DNA of 64,000 bases from Betaproteobacteria bacterium. GTDB lineage: Bacteria; Pseudomonadota; Gammaproteobacteria; Burkholderiales; Casimicrobiaceae. Within the stretch, counting starts at the first letter, position 1. Each line of letters starts with the position of its first letter. Under the pieces are notes generated by a model. That model was not told the origin of the DNA, did not search any database, and was given only the letters and a program-made list of their open reading frames with translations. Positions 1 to 9,912 of the stretch are shown here, one piece after another. A program made the position numbers and the translations under genes. The DNA lies in assembly GCA_009778785.1 (NCBI GenBank), contig WRFN01000002.1, positions 62,001-126,000 on the forward strand, in the 5' to 3' direction.

Positions 1-1679
1 AGTGTTTGCAAATGCGCGTAATCGATTCTGGTATCGACCGATTCCGTCCAGTGCTTGTCGAGAAACGGTTTCCAGTTGGCCGTGTTCGACGTTTTGTAGT
101 TGGACAGAATCGTACCGTTGGTGTGCTCGCCGCGATCAAGCGCTTCGCGATACGTTTGCACCATCTTGTCGGCTTCACCCGCCTCAATCACGCCCGCTTG
201 TTCGAGCCGTTCGGCGTAGAGCTTGCGCGTTCCCGGGTGGGCGTTGATCTTCTTGTACATCAGCGGCTGCGTCACCATCGGCTCATCGGCCTCGTTGTGG
301 CCCAGCTTGCGGAAGCACACCAGATCGATGAAAACGTCTTTGTTGAATTTCTTGCGGAACGCCAGCGCCAGTTCAATCGCGAATAAACAAATTTCGGGAT
401 CGTCGCCATTGACGTGAAAAATCGGCGCTTCAATCATCTTGGCGACGTCGGTGCAATACGTCGTGCCGCGCGTGTCGCGCGGGTCGGACGTGGTGAAGCC
501 GATCTGGTTGTTGACCACGATGTGCATGGTGCCGCCGGTGGTATAACCGCGCGTCTGCGCCATGTTCAACACTTCCTGATTGACGCCTTGACCGGCCAGC
601 GCCGCGTCGCCGTGAATCAGCACCGGCAACACTTTGTCGCCGGTCAAATCGCCGCGCCGCCGTTGCCGCGCGCGCGTCGCGCCCTGCACCACCGGATTGA
701 CGATTTCGAGATGCGACGGGTTGAACGCCAACGACAAATGCACCGGCCCGCCGGGGGTGGTGACGTTCGACGAAAAACCTTTGTGATACTTGACGTCACC
801 GGCCAGCAGATCGAGCGACGTTTTGCCTTCAAATTCGCTGAACAGTTCGGATGGCATCTTGCCCATCGTGTTGACCAGCACATTGAGCCGCGAACGGTGT
901 GCCATGCCAATCAACACTTCCTGAAAGCCGGTCGCGCCCGCTTGCTGAATCAGATGGTCGAGCATCGGCGACAACGATTCGCCACCCTCGCCCGAAAACC
1001 GTTTCTGGCCGACGTAGCGGGTGTGCAGATAACGCTCCAGCGTTTCGGCAGCGGTCAACCGTTCCAGAATGAAACGACGCTTCGTCGTGTCGATCTCGGG
1101 ACGCCCGCGCACCGTTTCCAGTTGCTCGCGCAACCATTCGCGCTGCTCGGTGTCGGTGATGTACATGAACTCGACGCCGATCGTGCGGCAATAGGTATCC
1201 TTCAACAACTTCAGAATGTCTTTGAGCTTGGCGCGCGACGCCGAATGCAGCGAACCGGTTGCAAATTCGGTTTCCATGTCGGCCTGAGTAAACCCGTACG
1301 CGCCCGGATCAAGCTCCGGCAACAACGCCGAAGACTGGCGTCGCAGCGGGTCGAGATCGGCTTGCTGCACGCCGAGAATCCGGTAGCGACTGATCAACAA
1401 CTGTACCGCCGCTTGCTTGCTGTCGTGCCCGCCGACGGCGGGCGCGGCGGCAGCCTGCCGCAACGGCGCTTTCGCCAGTTGCTCGAAAGCGCGCACGATC
1501 GGCGCGTGCGGCACGTCGCGAACGCCACCGCGCAACTGCCTGAAATAGTCATTCCACTCCTCGCTGACCGACGATGGGTCTTCGAGGTAGCGTTCGTACT
1601 GTTCTTCGATAAACGGGGCATTGCCTCCGAACAATGCACTGCTGGACAAACTTTCTTTCATACTTCCGGTGTGGCTCAT
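1..1679 (-). CDS. sucA: 2-oxoglutarate dehydrogenase E1 component (3'-truncated by window edge)
   Basis: Thiamine-diphosphate E1 subunit of the 2-oxoglutarate dehydrogenase complex, decarboxylating 2-oxoglutarate in the TCA cycle. The ORF track shows only shadows here, but the minus-strand frame from ATG at 1679 is open to the window edge. Its start has the typical E1o N-terminus ('ALFGGNAPFIEEQYERYL'). Later come 'GMAHRSRLNVL', 'GDVKYHKGF', 'IHGDAALAGQGV' and 'NNQIGFTT', the conserved E1 core around the ThDP and Mg sites. About 559 of an expected ~940 codons are present. A Shine-Dalgarno 'agagga' precedes the start. It lies 40 nt after gltA on the same strand and is probably co-transcribed; sucB and lpd would be expected beyond the edge. 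Confidence 0.95.
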   Translation of the reverse strand, partial: MSHTGSMKESLSSSALFGGNAPFIEEQYERYLEDPSSVSEEWNDYFRQLRGGVRDVPHAPIVRAFEQLAKAPLRQAAAAPAVGGHDSKQAAVQLLISRYRILGVQQADLDPLRRQSSALLPELDPGAYGFTQADMETEFATGSLHSASRAKLKDILKLLKDTYCRTIGVEFMYITDTEQREWLREQLETVRGRPEIDTTKRRFILERLTAAETLERYLHTRYVGQKRFSGEGGESLSPMLDHLIQQAGATGFQEVLIGMAHRSRLNVLVNTMGKMPSELFSEFEGKTSLDLLAGDVKYHKGFSSNVTTPGGPVHLSLAFNPSHLEIVNPVVQGATRARQRRRGDLTGDKVLPVLIHGDAALAGQGVNQEVLNMAQTRGYTTGGTMHIVVNNQIGFTTSDPRDTRGTTYCTDVAKMIEAPIFHVNGDDPEICLFAIELALAFRKKFNKDVFIDLVCFRKLGHNEADEPMVTQPLMYKKINAHPGTRKLYAERLEQAGVIEAGEADKMVQTYREALDRGEHTNGTILSNYKTSNTANWKPFLDKHWTESVDTRIDYAHLQT

Positions 1680-1719
1680 TTTTTCCTCTGGCTCATTGTT
1701 CGGAGATGCCCCACGTCGA

Positions 1720-3012
1720 TCAACTCTTGACGTGGCGATGTTTCTCGCCGATGTAGCGCTGACGCGGGCGACCGATTTTGTATTCAGGATCGGAAATCAT
1801 TTCGTTCAGTTGCGCGATCCAGCCGACGGTTCGCGCCAACGCGAAAATCGCGGTGAACAGTTGCGTCGGAATCCCGATGGCTTTTTGAACGATGCCCGAA
1901 TAGAAATCGACGTTCGGATACAATTTGCGCTTGACGAAGTAATCGTCTTCCAACGCGATTTTTTCCAGCGTCATCGCCAGCTTGAACTGGGGATCGTTGG
2001 TCAGGCCGAGTTCGTTGAGCACTTCGTGGCAGGTTTCGCGCATCAGCTTGGCGCGCGGGTCGTAGTTCTTGTAAACGCGGTGACCGAAGCCCATCAAGCG
2101 AACGCCGGAGTTCTTGTCTTTGACCTTGTCGATGAAGTCGCCGATTTTTTCAGCGCCGCCTTGCGCCTGAATCTCGTCCAGCATCCGGAGGCAAGCCTCG
2201 TTGGCACCGCCGTGCGCGGGACCCCACAAACACGCCACACCGGCAGCGATAGCCGCAATCGGGTTGGTGCCGGAAGACGCGCACAAGCGCACGGTGGAAG
2301 TTGAAGCGTTTTGTTCGTGATCGGCGTGCAGCGTCAGAATACGGTCGAACGCGCGTTCGATCACGTTGTTGACTTTGTACGGCTCGCACGGCGTCGCAAA
2401 CATCATCCGCAGGAAATTACCCGCGTACGACAGGCTGTTGTCAGGATACACGGTCGGTTCGCCGATCGAATACTTGTAAGCCATCGCCACCAGCATCGGC
2501 ATCTTGGAAATCAGCCGGATCGCCGTGATCTCGCGCGTCTTGGCGTCGAGCAAATCCATCGAGTCCGGATAAAAAGCCGACATCGCGCCGACCAGCCCGG
2601 TCAGCACCGCCATCGGGTGCGCATCACGGCGGAAGCCGCGCATGAAAAAGTGCATTTGCTCATGTACCATCGTGTGACGCATGACCGTTTGCGTGAATTT
2701 TTCGTTCTGCTCTTTGGTCGGCAGTTGACCGTAAATCAGCAGTTGACAAACTTGGAGGAAATCGCAGTGATGAGCCAAATCATCAATCGGGTAACCGCGA
2801 TAGAGCAACTCGCCTTTGTCGCCGTCAATGTAGGTGATGGTCGAACCGCACGACGCTGTTGAAAGAAACCCCGGGTCGTAAGTAAATTTGCCGGTTTTTC
2901 CGTACAACGTTCTGATGTCGATCACGTCCGGGCCGAGGCTGGCTTCAAACATCGGCAGCGTAAGCGCAGGAGAACCGTCTGAAAACGAAATGGTCGCAGT
3001 CTTTTCCGTCAT
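1720..3012 (-). CDS. gltA: Type II citrate synthase
   Basis: Condenses oxaloacetate and acetyl-CoA to citrate in the cytoplasm. The 430-residue length fits the hexameric type II enzyme of Gram-negatives. Catalytic residues are visible: His267 in '[11 protein letters not shown]', His311 in '[14 protein letters not shown]' and Asp369 in 'NVDFYSG'. The track begins five codons earlier at a TTG, but ATG at 3012 has 'aaagga' at good spacing and the usual N-terminus, so I chose it. It is first in a leftward gltA-sucA unit behind a good promoter and is divergent from mdh. The sdhCDAB genes that usually sit between mdh and gltA in Betaproteobacteria are absent here. It is distinct from prpC at 49.8 kb. 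Confidence 0.96.
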   Translation of the reverse strand: MTEKTATISFSDGSPALTLPMFEASLGPDVIDIRTLYGKTGKFTYDPGFLSTASCGSTITYIDGDKGELLYRGYPIDDLAHHCDFLQVCQLLIYGQLPTKEQNEKFTQTVMRHTMVHEQMHFFMRGFRRDAHPMAVLTGLVGAMSAFYPDSMDLLDAKTREITAIRLISKMPMLVAMAYKYSIGEPTVYPDNSLSYAGNFLRMMFATPCEPYKVNNVIERAFDRILTLHADHEQNASTSTVRLCASSGTNPIAAIAAGVACLWGPAHGGANEACLRMLDEIQAQGGAEKIGDFIDKVKDKNSGVRLMGFGHRVYKNYDPRAKLMRETCHEVLNELGLTNDPQFKLAMTLEKIALEDDYFVKRKLYPNVDFYSGIVQKAIGIPTQLFTAIFALARTVGWIAQLNEMISDPEYKIGRPRQRYIGEKHRHVKS

Positions 3013-3052
3013 GGCCTTTCCTTTCAAGGTAGTCAGTTAAAAATAGCCTTTT

Positions 3053-3081
3053 ATTGTAAGCAAGATCGGGGATGGTGTCAC
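3053..3081 (-). promoter_or_regulatory. Probable sigma70 promoter of gltA-sucA
   Basis: On the minus strand GTGACA and TACAAT are separated by exactly 17 nt, with TACAAT about 40 nt upstream of the gltA ATG. This is seen by eye, not mapped. Confidence 0.6.
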
Positions 3082-3178
3082 GCCTGACTTGCTGCTTCAT
3101 TGATATTGCTTAAACCGCTAGAAACCCTACTATCAGAATACAAAAGCCCCTATGCCAAGTACAGTTTTTAATAAATCC

Positions 3179-3207
3179 TTTACAGTAAGGGGTTAGCGGC
3201 CTACTAT
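3179..3207 (+). promoter_or_regulatory. Probable sigma70 promoter of mdh-acnB
   Basis: TTTACA, a 17-nt spacer and TACTAT, ending about 73 nt before the mdh ATG. With the gltA promoter it makes a divergent pair in a 268-bp spacer. Confidence 0.55.
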
Positions 3208-3280
3208 TGAACTTTTTCGCCGTTCCCGGCGTTCCCGCTTTTCGGTCATCATCATTTTTTTGAATCAAGGAGTGCTTCAA

Positions 3281-4267
3281 ATGAAAAAACCTGTTCGCGT
3301 TAGTGTTACTGGAGCCGCCGGTCAAATCGGCTACAGCCTGCTGTTCAGAATTGCTTCCGGCGAAATGCTGGGGCCCGATCAACCGGTCATCCTGCAACTG
3401 CTCGAGTTGCCGATGGAAAAACCGCAGGCCGCCCTGAAAGGCGTGATGATGGAACTGGAAGATTGCGCCTTCCCGTTGCTCGCCGGCATGGAAGGCTTCG
3501 GCGACCCCAAAGAAGCGTTCCGCGACACCGAGATTGCCCTTCTGGTCGGCGCCAGACCGCGCGGCCCGGGCATGGAGCGCAGCGATCTGCTCCAGGAAAA
3601 CGCTAAAATTTTCACCGCTCAGGGCAAAGCGCTCGACGCGGTTGCCAACCGTAACGTCAAAGTGCTGGTGGTCGGCAACCCGGCCAACACCAACGCCTAC
3701 ATCGCGATGAAGTCGGCGCCATCGTTGCCGAGAAAAAATTTCACGGCGATGTTGCGGCTCGACCATAACCGCGCGTTGGCACAACTGGCGCTGAAAGCCG
3801 GCGTCGCCGTCGCCGACATTCAGAAACTCACCGTCTGGGGCAACCACTCGCCAACGATGTACGCCGATTACCGTTTCGCCACCGTCGGCGGCACCTCGCT
3901 CAAGGACAAAATTCACGACGACGCCTGGAACCGCGACGTTTTCCTGCCGACCGTCGGCAAGCGCGGCGCCGCGATCATCAACGCCCGTGGCGTTTCGAGC
4001 GCTGCTTCCGCTGCCAATGCCGCCATCGACCACATCCGCGACTGGGTGCTCGGCACCAATGGCCACTGGGTCACGATGGGCATTCCGTCGGACGGCCAGT
4101 ACGGCATTCCGAAAGACGTGATGTTCGGCTTCCCGGTCACCTGCGCCAACGGCGAATACCGGCTCGTGCCTGATCTGCCGATCGACGAGTTTTCCAAAGA
4201 GCGCATCGCCGTCACGCTGAAAGAGCTTGAAGAAGAGCGCGCCGCCATCGCTTCGATGTTAGGCTAA
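3281..4267 (+). CDS. mdh: Malate dehydrogenase
   Basis: NAD-dependent oxidation of malate to oxaloacetate. The protein has 328 residues, matching the betaproteobacterial lactate-like MDH type. The N-terminal Rossmann motif is '[14 protein letters not shown]'; the substrate arginine loop is '[15 protein letters not shown]'; '[10 protein letters not shown]' and the catalytic-histidine region '[14 protein letters not shown]' follow. The track uses a TTG seven codons upstream, but ATG at 3281 has 'caaggag' ahead of it and is chosen. acnB follows 25 nt later on the same strand, so the two are probably one transcript. Confidence 0.96.
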   Translation: MKKPVRVSVTGAAGQIGYSLLFRIASGEMLGPDQPVILQLLELPMEKPQAALKGVMMELEDCAFPLLAGMEGFGDPKEAFRDTEIALLVGARPRGPGMERSDLLQENAKIFTAQGKALDAVANRNVKVLVVGNPANTNAYIAMKSAPSLPRKNFTAMLRLDHNRALAQLALKAGVAVADIQKLTVWGNHSPTMYADYRFATVGGTSLKDKIHDDAWNRDVFLPTVGKRGAAIINARGVSSAASAANAAIDHIRDWVLGTNGHWVTMGIPSDGQYGIPKDVMFGFPVTCANGEYRLVPDLPIDEFSKERIAVTLKELEEERAAIASMLG

Positions 4268-4292
4268 CCCCGTCGCACTGAAAGGATCAAAG

Positions 4293-6890
4293 ATGCTAGA
4301 GGCTTATCGCCAACACGCCGCCGAACGCGCGGCTTTGGGAATCCCGCCGCTGCCGCTCTCCAAAGAGCAGACCGTGGCGCTGGTGCAGTTGTTGCAGAAA
4401 CCGCCTGCCGGTGAAGAAGCGTTTTTGCTGGAAATGCTGACGAATCGCGTGCCTGCCGGCGTCGATGACGCAGCGCAGGTCAAAGCGGAATTTCTCGCCA
4501 AAATCACCCGCAAGGAAGTAAGCAGCCCGCTCGTTTCGCGCGCCAAGGCCACCGAACTGCTGGGTACGATGCTCGGCGGCTACAATGTAAAACCGCTGAT
4601 CGACTTGCTCGGCGACGCCGAAGTCGGCGCGATTGCCGCCAATGCGCTCAAATCCACGCTGCTGATGTTTGATTACTTCCACGACGTGCGCGAGTTGGCC
4701 GAGAAAGGCAACACCAATGCCCGTACCGTGCTGCAATCGTGGGCGGACGCGGAATGGTTCACTTCGCGCCCGGAAGTGCCTGAAAAACTCAAAGTCACCG
4801 TGTTCAAAGTCACCGGCGAAACTAACACCGATGATCTTTCCCCTGCTCCGGACGCTTGGTCGCGCCCCGATATTCCGTTGCATGCGCTGGCCATGTTGAA
4901 AAATCCGCGCTCCGGCATCAACGCCGATCAGCCCGGCGCGCGCGGCCCGATCAAACAGATTGAAGCCCTGAAAGCGAAAGGCCATCCGGTCGCCTATGTC
5001 GGCGATGTCGTCGGCACCGGCTCCTCGCGTAAATCGGCCACCAACTCGGTATTGTGGTGGACGGGCAATGATATCCCATTCGTGCCGAACAAGCGTTTCG
5101 GCGGTGTTTGCCTCGGCGGCAAGATTGCGCCGATCTTTTTCAACACTCAAGAAGACGCCGGCGCGTTGCCAATCGAAATCGACGTAACGCAAATGGACAT
5201 GGGCGATGAAATCGAACTTCTCATCGACCGCCAAAAAGCAAACGTCAAAGTCATGAAGAACGGCGTCGTGATTGCCGAGACCGCGCTGAAAACGCCGGTG
5301 CTGCTCGACGAAGTGCGGGCCGGCGGCCGCATTCCGCTCATCATCGGGCGCGGCCTGACCACCAAGGCGCGTGAAGCGCTGAAGCTGCCGCCCTCGACCC
5401 TCTTTCGTTTGCCGCAAGCGCCGAAAGATTCCGGCAAAGGATTTTCGCTGGCGCAGAAAATGGTGGGACGCGCCTGCGGCCTACCCGAAGGCAAAGGCAT
5501 GCGCCCCGGCACTTATTGCGAGCCGCGCATGACTTCGGTCGGATCACAAGATACAACCGGCCCGATGACACGCGACGAATTGAAAGACCTCGCCTGTCTG
5601 GGTTTCTCCGCTGATCTGGTGATGCAGTCCTTCTGCCACACCGCCGCTTATCCGAAACCCGTCGATGTCAAAACGCATCGCACCCTGCCGTCCTTCTTCT
5701 CCACGCGCGGCGGCATCGCGTTGCGCCCGGGCGACGGCGTCATTCATAGCTGGCTCAACCGCTTCCTGCTCCCCGACACCGTCGGCACCGGCGGCGATTC
5801 GCACACCCGTTTCCCGATCGGAATTTCATTCCCTGCCGGCTCGGGCCTCGTCGCGTTCGCTGCGGCCACCGGCGTGATGCCGCTCGACATGCCCGAATCA
5901 GTGCTCGTGCGCTTCAAGGGCAAGATGCAGGAAGGCATTACTCTGCGCGATTTGGTCAATGCGATTCCGTACTACGCGATCAAAGCCGGCCTGCTGACCG
6001 TAGCCAAGCAAGGAAAGAAAAACATCTTCTCCGGTCGCATCCTCGAAATTGAAGGCCTGCCCGATCTGAAAGTGGAACAAGCGTTTGAACTGACCGACGC
6101 TTCCGCCGAGCGCTCCGCCGCCGGTTGCACCGTGCGGCTTTCCAAAGAGCCGATCATCGAATATCTGCGCTCCAACATCGTGCTGATGAAGTGGATGATT
6201 GCCAACGGCTACGAAGACAAACGCACCCTCGCGCGCCGGATCAAAGCGATGGAAACATGGATCGCCAATCCGCAATTGCTGACAGCGGACGCCGACGCCG
6301 AATACGCGGCAGTGATCGACATCGACATGAGCGAAATCAAAGAACCGATCCTTGCTTGTCCGAACGATCCGGACGATGTGAAACTGCTCTCCGAAGTCGC
6401 CGGCGACAAGATCGACGAAGTGTTCATCGGCTCGTGCATGACCAACATCGGCCACTTCCGCGCCGCCGGTAAAGTGCTCGACGGCAAGAACGACATTTCA
6501 ACGCGCCTCTGGATCGCGCCGCCGACCAAAATGGATGCGATGATCCTGCGCGAAGAAGGCTATTACAGCGTGCTCGGCACTTCCGGCGCGCGCATGGAAA
6601 TGCCCGGCTGTTCGTTGTGCATGGGCAATCAAGCGCAGATACGCAAAGGCTCGACAGCGATCTCGACCTCCACCCGCAACTTTCCCAACCGCCTCGGCAT
6701 CGACACCCGCGTCTATCTCGGCTCCGCCGAGCTTGCCGCTGTCTGTGCGCTGATGGGCAAGATTCCGAGCAAAGCGGAGTACCTCGCGCAAGTCGGTATC
6801 GTGAATCAAAAGGCAGCGGACATTTACCGCTACATGAACTTCGACCAGATCAAGGAATTCGCCGACACAGCGAAGACCGTTACGGTTTGA
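4293..6890 (+). CDS. acnB: Bifunctional aconitate hydratase 2 / 2-methylisocitrate dehydratase
   Basis: Interconverts citrate and isocitrate and, in characterised AcnB enzymes, can also hydrate 2-methylaconitate. At 865 residues it matches AcnB, whose domain order is an N-terminal HEAT-like domain, then the swivel domain, then the catalytic core. The N-terminal 160 residues are helical repeats; the swivel carries '[16 protein letters not shown]'. The 4Fe-4S cysteines are visible in '[17 protein letters not shown]' and '[12 protein letters not shown]', and '[11 protein letters not shown]' marks the active site. 'aaagga' precedes the ATG. A clear terminator follows the stop. A second aconitase (AcnD) lies in the prp operon at 51 kb, so the two probably divide TCA and methylcitrate duties. 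Confidence 0.96.
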   Translation: MLEAYRQHAAERAALGIPPLPLSKEQTVALVQLLQKPPAGEEAFLLEMLTNRVPAGVDDAAQVKAEFLAKITRKEVSSPLVSRAKATELLGTMLGGYNVKPLIDLLGDAEVGAIAANALKSTLLMFDYFHDVRELAEKGNTNARTVLQSWADAEWFTSRPEVPEKLKVTVFKVTGETNTDDLSPAPDAWSRPDIPLHALAMLKNPRSGINADQPGARGPIKQIEALKAKGHPVAYVGDVVGTGSSRKSATNSVLWWTGNDIPFVPNKRFGGVCLGGKIAPIFFNTQEDAGALPIEIDVTQMDMGDEIELLIDRQKANVKVMKNGVVIAETALKTPVLLDEVRAGGRIPLIIGRGLTTKAREALKLPPSTLFRLPQAPKDSGKGFSLAQKMVGRACGLPEGKGMRPGTYCEPRMTSVGSQDTTGPMTRDELKDLACLGFSADLVMQSFCHTAAYPKPVDVKTHRTLPSFFSTRGGIALRPGDGVIHSWLNRFLLPDTVGTGGDSHTRFPIGISFPAGSGLVAFAAATGVMPLDMPESVLVRFKGKMQEGITLRDLVNAIPYYAIKAGLLTVAKQGKKNIFSGRILEIEGLPDLKVEQAFELTDASAERSAAGCTVRLSKEPIIEYLRSNIVLMKWMIANGYEDKRTLARRIKAMETWIANPQLLTADADAEYAAVIDIDMSEIKEPILACPNDPDDVKLLSEVAGDKIDEVFIGSCMTNIGHFRAAGKVLDGKNDISTRLWIAPPTKMDAMILREEGYYSVLGTSGARMEMPGCSLCMGNQAQIRKGSTAISTSTRNFPNRLGIDTRVYLGSAELAAVCALMGKIPSKAEYLAQVGIVNQKAADIYRYMNFDQIKEFADTAKTVTV

Positions 6891-6934
6891 GAGGCATCGT
6901 CAGAGATTATCCTGCTGAGACAGTAACTACCAAG

Positions 6935-6967
6935 CGGCAATCACACTGGTGTGGTTGCCGTTTTTTT
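6935..6967 (+). terminator. Intrinsic terminator of mdh-acnB
   Basis: 'cggcaatcacac' and 'gtgtggttgccg' form a 12-bp stem with one G-T pair and a four-base loop, followed directly by seven T. Confidence 0.85.
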
Positions 6968-7017
6968 ATGTCGAAAGAGATAGGGTAGGTTGCGGCCTGC
7001 GTTCGTTGCGTTCGGGT

Positions 7018-8310
7018 TCATTGCAACTCGCGCAAACCCAGTTGAGCCTGCCGCCGGATTTCCGGGTTGTCATTCTGGGCGGCCGCTTTCGTGTACCACT
7101 GAATGGCTTGTTGCTTGTCCTGAGCCACGCCCAAACCCTTTTTGTACATAAAACCCAGATTCTTTTGTGCAATGGAATAACCCTGCTCCGCCGCCTTGCG
7201 ATACCACGATGCAGCCTGCGCATAGTCTTGGGCGACGCCTCTCCCATCGTAGTACATGGCGCCAAGATTATTTTGCGCTGCAGCAACGCCTTGCTCCGCC
7301 GCCTTCCGATACCAATAGGCAGCCTGTTGCATGTCTGGCGCCACGCCGTCCCCAATATCGTACATATAGCCGAGATAGCTTTGCACGTCGTCATTGCCTT
7401 GGTCTGCCGCCTTGCGCAACCAGAATACGGCGTGTGTGTTGTCTTGGGCGATACCGTCTCCCCTTTTGTACATATAGCCAAGATTTCTTTGCGCGGCGGC
7501 GTCTCCTTGTTCCGCTGCCTTGCGATACCAGAATGCGGCTTGTTTCTTGTCTTGCGCCACGCCTTGTCCTACGTCATACATTGAGGCAAGATTATTTTGC
7601 GCAGCGGCATTACCTTGTTCCGCCGCCTTGCGCAGCCAGAATATGGCTTGCGCGTCGTCCCGGGCTACGCCTTGTCCCTCTTTGTACATATAGCCAAGAT
7701 TGCTTTGCGCGGCAGCATGGCCTTGATCTGCCGCCTTGCTAAACCAAAATGCGGCCTGTGCATAATCCCGGGCTACGCCTTGTCCATCCCGGTACATGAT
7801 GCCAAGATTGCTTTGCGCGATGGCATTCCCCAACTCCGCCGCCTTGCTCCACCAAAATATAGCCTGCGCGTCGTCTTGGGCTACCCCTTTTCCATCGTAG
7901 TACATTGCGCCAAGATTCTTTTGGGCAAGAGCATTGCCTTGTTCCGCTGCTTTGCGATACCAGAATACCGCCTGTTTTTCATCCCTGGCAATACCTTTCC
8001 CACTGCCATACATTACGGCCAGATCATTCTGAGCCATACTATGATTCTGCTCCGCTGCTTTGCGATACCAATATACGGCCTGTTTCTTGTCTTGCGCCAC
8101 GCCTCGCCCCGCGTCGTACATGATGGCAAGCCGATATTGCGCCTCGGCATTGCCGGACTGCGCCAGTTTGAAAATGGCATCTTGGGTGAGGCGGGAAATT
8201 TTTGCATTACCGCTCGATGCCTCGACGGCATCGGATGGAGTATCAGCGGCATCGACCAGCATTGGCTGACATAGCGCTAACACAACACAGAAGATGATTG
8301 GGAATTTCAT
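7018..8310 (-). CDS. Secreted Sel1-like (SLR) repeat protein
   Basis: A 430-residue solenoid protein with an N-terminal signal peptide ('MKFPIIFCVVLALCQPMLVDAAD'). It has ten consecutive 36-residue Sel1 repeats from about residue 50, built on 'A.QGNA.AQ.NLG.MY..G.GVAQD..QA..WYRKA', and a partial capping repeat at the C-terminus. Such repeats scaffold protein-protein contacts; no catalytic motif is seen. The track starts 37 codons upstream; I chose the ATG at 8310 because it opens the signal peptide, although its ribosome-binding site is weak. It faces the acnB terminator and stands alone. Target unknown; periplasmic or secreted location is inferred from the signal peptide. Confidence 0.85.
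   Translation of the reverse strand: MKFPIIFCVVLALCQPMLVDAADTPSDAVEASSGNAKISRLTQDAIFKLAQSGNAEAQYRLAIMYDAGRGVAQDKKQAVYWYRKAAEQNHSMAQNDLAVMYGSGKGIARDEKQAVFWYRKAAEQGNALAQKNLGAMYYDGKGVAQDDAQAIFWWSKAAELGNAIAQSNLGIMYRDGQGVARDYAQAAFWFSKAADQGHAAAQSNLGYMYKEGQGVARDDAQAIFWLRKAAEQGNAAAQNNLASMYDVGQGVAQDKKQAAFWYRKAAEQGDAAAQRNLGYMYKRGDGIAQDNTHAVFWLRKAADQGNDDVQSYLGYMYDIGDGVAPDMQQAAYWYRKAAEQGVAAAQNNLGAMYYDGRGVAQDYAQAASWYRKAAEQGYSIAQKNLGFMYKKGLGVAQDKQQAIQWYTKAAAQNDNPEIRRQAQLGLRELQ
7084..8163 (-). repeat. Ten 108-bp tandem repeats encoding Sel1 units
   Basis: The coding sequence is ten head-to-tail 108-bp units with recurring blocks such as 'ttgcgataccagaat' and 'ccttgttccgccgc'. Several units are near-identical in part, so copy number could change by recombination. 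Confidence 0.8.
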
Positions 8311-8680
8311 AGTCAGTTTCAGACAGACGGATATTATCGTTCTTATTATAGTTTGTTTGCCTTCATTGTCGGGCGCGTTGGCAGTCGGCCAAATGATCCG
8401 CCAAGCTTTTGCTGTTACCAAATATCATCCATCATACGACTAACCCAAGTTTCGCAGGCAAAGCATCGCCGCGCGCAGAGTGATCATGCTTATGATTATA
8501 GAATGGTTCGATGTCGTCGAGCAAATCAGCACGACATCTTTCGCCCTTCGACTTACTCAGGACGAACGGTTCCTTGATTGTAATTCCGTGTTAACCTTGA
8601 ACCATCATCTTGTTGAAAGAGCTCTGAAACATCGGAATAATACGTTCTCGCTGAGTTTTTCTCCTTGAGCCGCTGCATCC
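8311..8680. other. Intergenic spacer with a degenerate REP-like element
   Basis: There is no credible gene in these 370 bp between the divergent Sel1 and mltB genes. A decayed REP-family copy ('cgcccttcgacttactcaggacgaacgg') lies at about 8541-8570. The mltB promoter should be here but I cannot place it with confidence. Confidence 0.5.
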
Positions 8681-9718
8681 ATGATCCCCCGTTTTTTTCT
8701 TCTCCTTGTCTGCTCACTGGTAGCTTACCTGCCGCTATCGCTCATGGCGGCAAAGCCTCCCGCTGCTTCCGCGAATGCCGCCACGAACGATTACAGCCAG
8801 CGCCCCGAAGTGCGCGCCTGGGCAACCGAGTTCGCCAGCAAAGAAGGGATAGACGTTGACTTTCTGTTCTACACGTTGAAAAGCGCCAAGACCGAACCCC
8901 GCATTCTTGATCTGATGGACGCGCCGGTGAAAGCGCCGCCGCTGTGGCTTGAATACGCGCCGCGTTTTCTCAACGAAGATCGCATCGGCGGCGGCGTTGA
9001 TTTTTCACTCGCCAACGCAACGACGTTGACGCGCGCGCAGGCTTACTTCGGGGTGCCGCCCGAAATCGTCACCGCCGTCATCGGCGTCGAAACGCACTAC
9101 GGGCGACAAGTCGGCAAGTTTCGCATCCTCGACGCGCTCACCACGCTGGCGTTCGATTACCCGCGTCGCGCCGATTATTTTCGCGTCGAGCTGGAATCGT
9201 TTTTTTTGTTGGCGCTCGATAACAATTTTCCGCTGACCGAGCCGAAGGGTTCTTACGCCGGCGCAATGGGCATTTGCCAATTCATGCCGCGAAGTTACCG
9301 CCACTACGCGGTCGATTTCGATTTCGATGGCCGCGTCGATCTCTGGAATACCGCCGACGCCATCGGCAGCATCGCATTTTATCTGGAAGAACACGGTTGG
9401 CAACCCAACGCGCCGATTTTGACGCCGTTGCAGCTTTCACCGGAAACGATAGAAGTGGTCGCGCCCCTTCTCAACAACGGCCTGAGCGACCCGCAGCCGC
9501 TGAAAGCCTGGCGCGCGCTGGGCGTTAACCCTGCCAGCGCCTTCGACGATAACACTGCGGTCAGCGTGTTGATGCTCGACGCCGACTCCGGCCCTGCGTA
9601 TTACCTCGCGCATGATAACTTCCGAGTGATCCTGCGCTACAACAAAAGCCGCCTTTACGCCGCCGCCGTGACTTTTCTGGCGGAAGAAATCAAAGCGCGG
9701 GCGAACAAAACGCAGTAG
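8681..9718 (+). CDS. mltB: Lytic murein transglycosylase B
   Basis: A 345-residue peptidoglycan lytic transglycosylase of the MltB family (GH103), cleaving the MurNAc-GlcNAc bond to leave 1,6-anhydro ends. A signal peptide occupies residues 1-23 ('MIPRFFLLLVCSLVAYLPLSLMA'). No clear lipobox follows, so it may be periplasmic, unlike the lipoprotein E. coli MltB. The catalytic glutamate is Glu137 in 'VIGVETHYGR'. The family blocks 'GAMGICQFMPRSYRHYAVDFD' and 'DLWNTADAIGSIAFYLEEHGW' follow. It is monocistronic with its own downstream terminator. Confidence 0.93.
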   Translation: MIPRFFLLLVCSLVAYLPLSLMAAKPPAASANAATNDYSQRPEVRAWATEFASKEGIDVDFLFYTLKSAKTEPRILDLMDAPVKAPPLWLEYAPRFLNEDRIGGGVDFSLANATTLTRAQAYFGVPPEIVTAVIGVETHYGRQVGKFRILDALTTLAFDYPRRADYFRVELESFFLLALDNNFPLTEPKGSYAGAMGICQFMPRSYRHYAVDFDFDGRVDLWNTADAIGSIAFYLEEHGWQPNAPILTPLQLSPETIEVVAPLLNNGLSDPQPLKAWRALGVNPASAFDDNTAVSVLMLDADSGPAYYLAHDNFRVILRYNKSRLYAAAVTFLAEEIKARANKTQ

Positions 9719-9753
9719 AAAACATCACAACCTCTCGCCTGCTTTCGTGGGCA

Positions 9754-9776
9754 CCTCCTTTCAAAAGGAGGCTTTT
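9754..9776 (+). terminator. Intrinsic terminator of mltB
   Basis: 'cctcctt-tcaa-aaggagg' hairpin followed by 'ctttt', 35 nt after the mltB stop. Confidence 0.65.
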
Positions 9777-9806
9777 CGTCATCATTATTCTTCATTATTT
9801 TATTGC

Positions 9807-9830
9807 GGGCAGCAGAATGTTGCCCCTACA
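9807..9830. repeat. 'GGGCGGCAGAATGCCGCCCCTAC' palindromic repeat, copy 1
   Basis: A slightly diverged copy ('gggcagcagaatgttgcccctac') of a short palindrome also present at 22.2, 33.9 and 49.3 kb, always in a spacer. Confidence 0.7.
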
Positions 9831-9870
9831 AAACGATCGAGGCGCAACGGTTTGGCCGTTGCGCCTCGAT
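9831..9870 (-). terminator. Long hairpin, probable terminator of the DUF3300 gene
   Basis: A perfect 15-bp stem ('atcgaggcgcaacgg' against 'ccgttgcgcctcgat') with a five-base loop. Read on the minus strand it is followed by 'cgttttg', a short U-tract, and it lies downstream of the DUF3300 stop. Confidence 0.6.
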
Positions 9871-9912
9871 GTTATTCACGCCTTGATATTGGCTTGGGTG
9901 TTGGCAGCGCGC

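Noticed and set aside
414-1730. 438-codon plus-strand ORF opposite sucA
   Set aside because: Low-complexity Arg/His/Gln-rich shadow of the sucA frame, which reads as a perfect E1o protein on the minus strand.
1720-3012. Second prpC rather than citrate synthase
   Set aside because: The length (430) and N-terminal domain are of the type II GltA kind, and it is linked to sucA; the short PrpC is at 49.8 kb.
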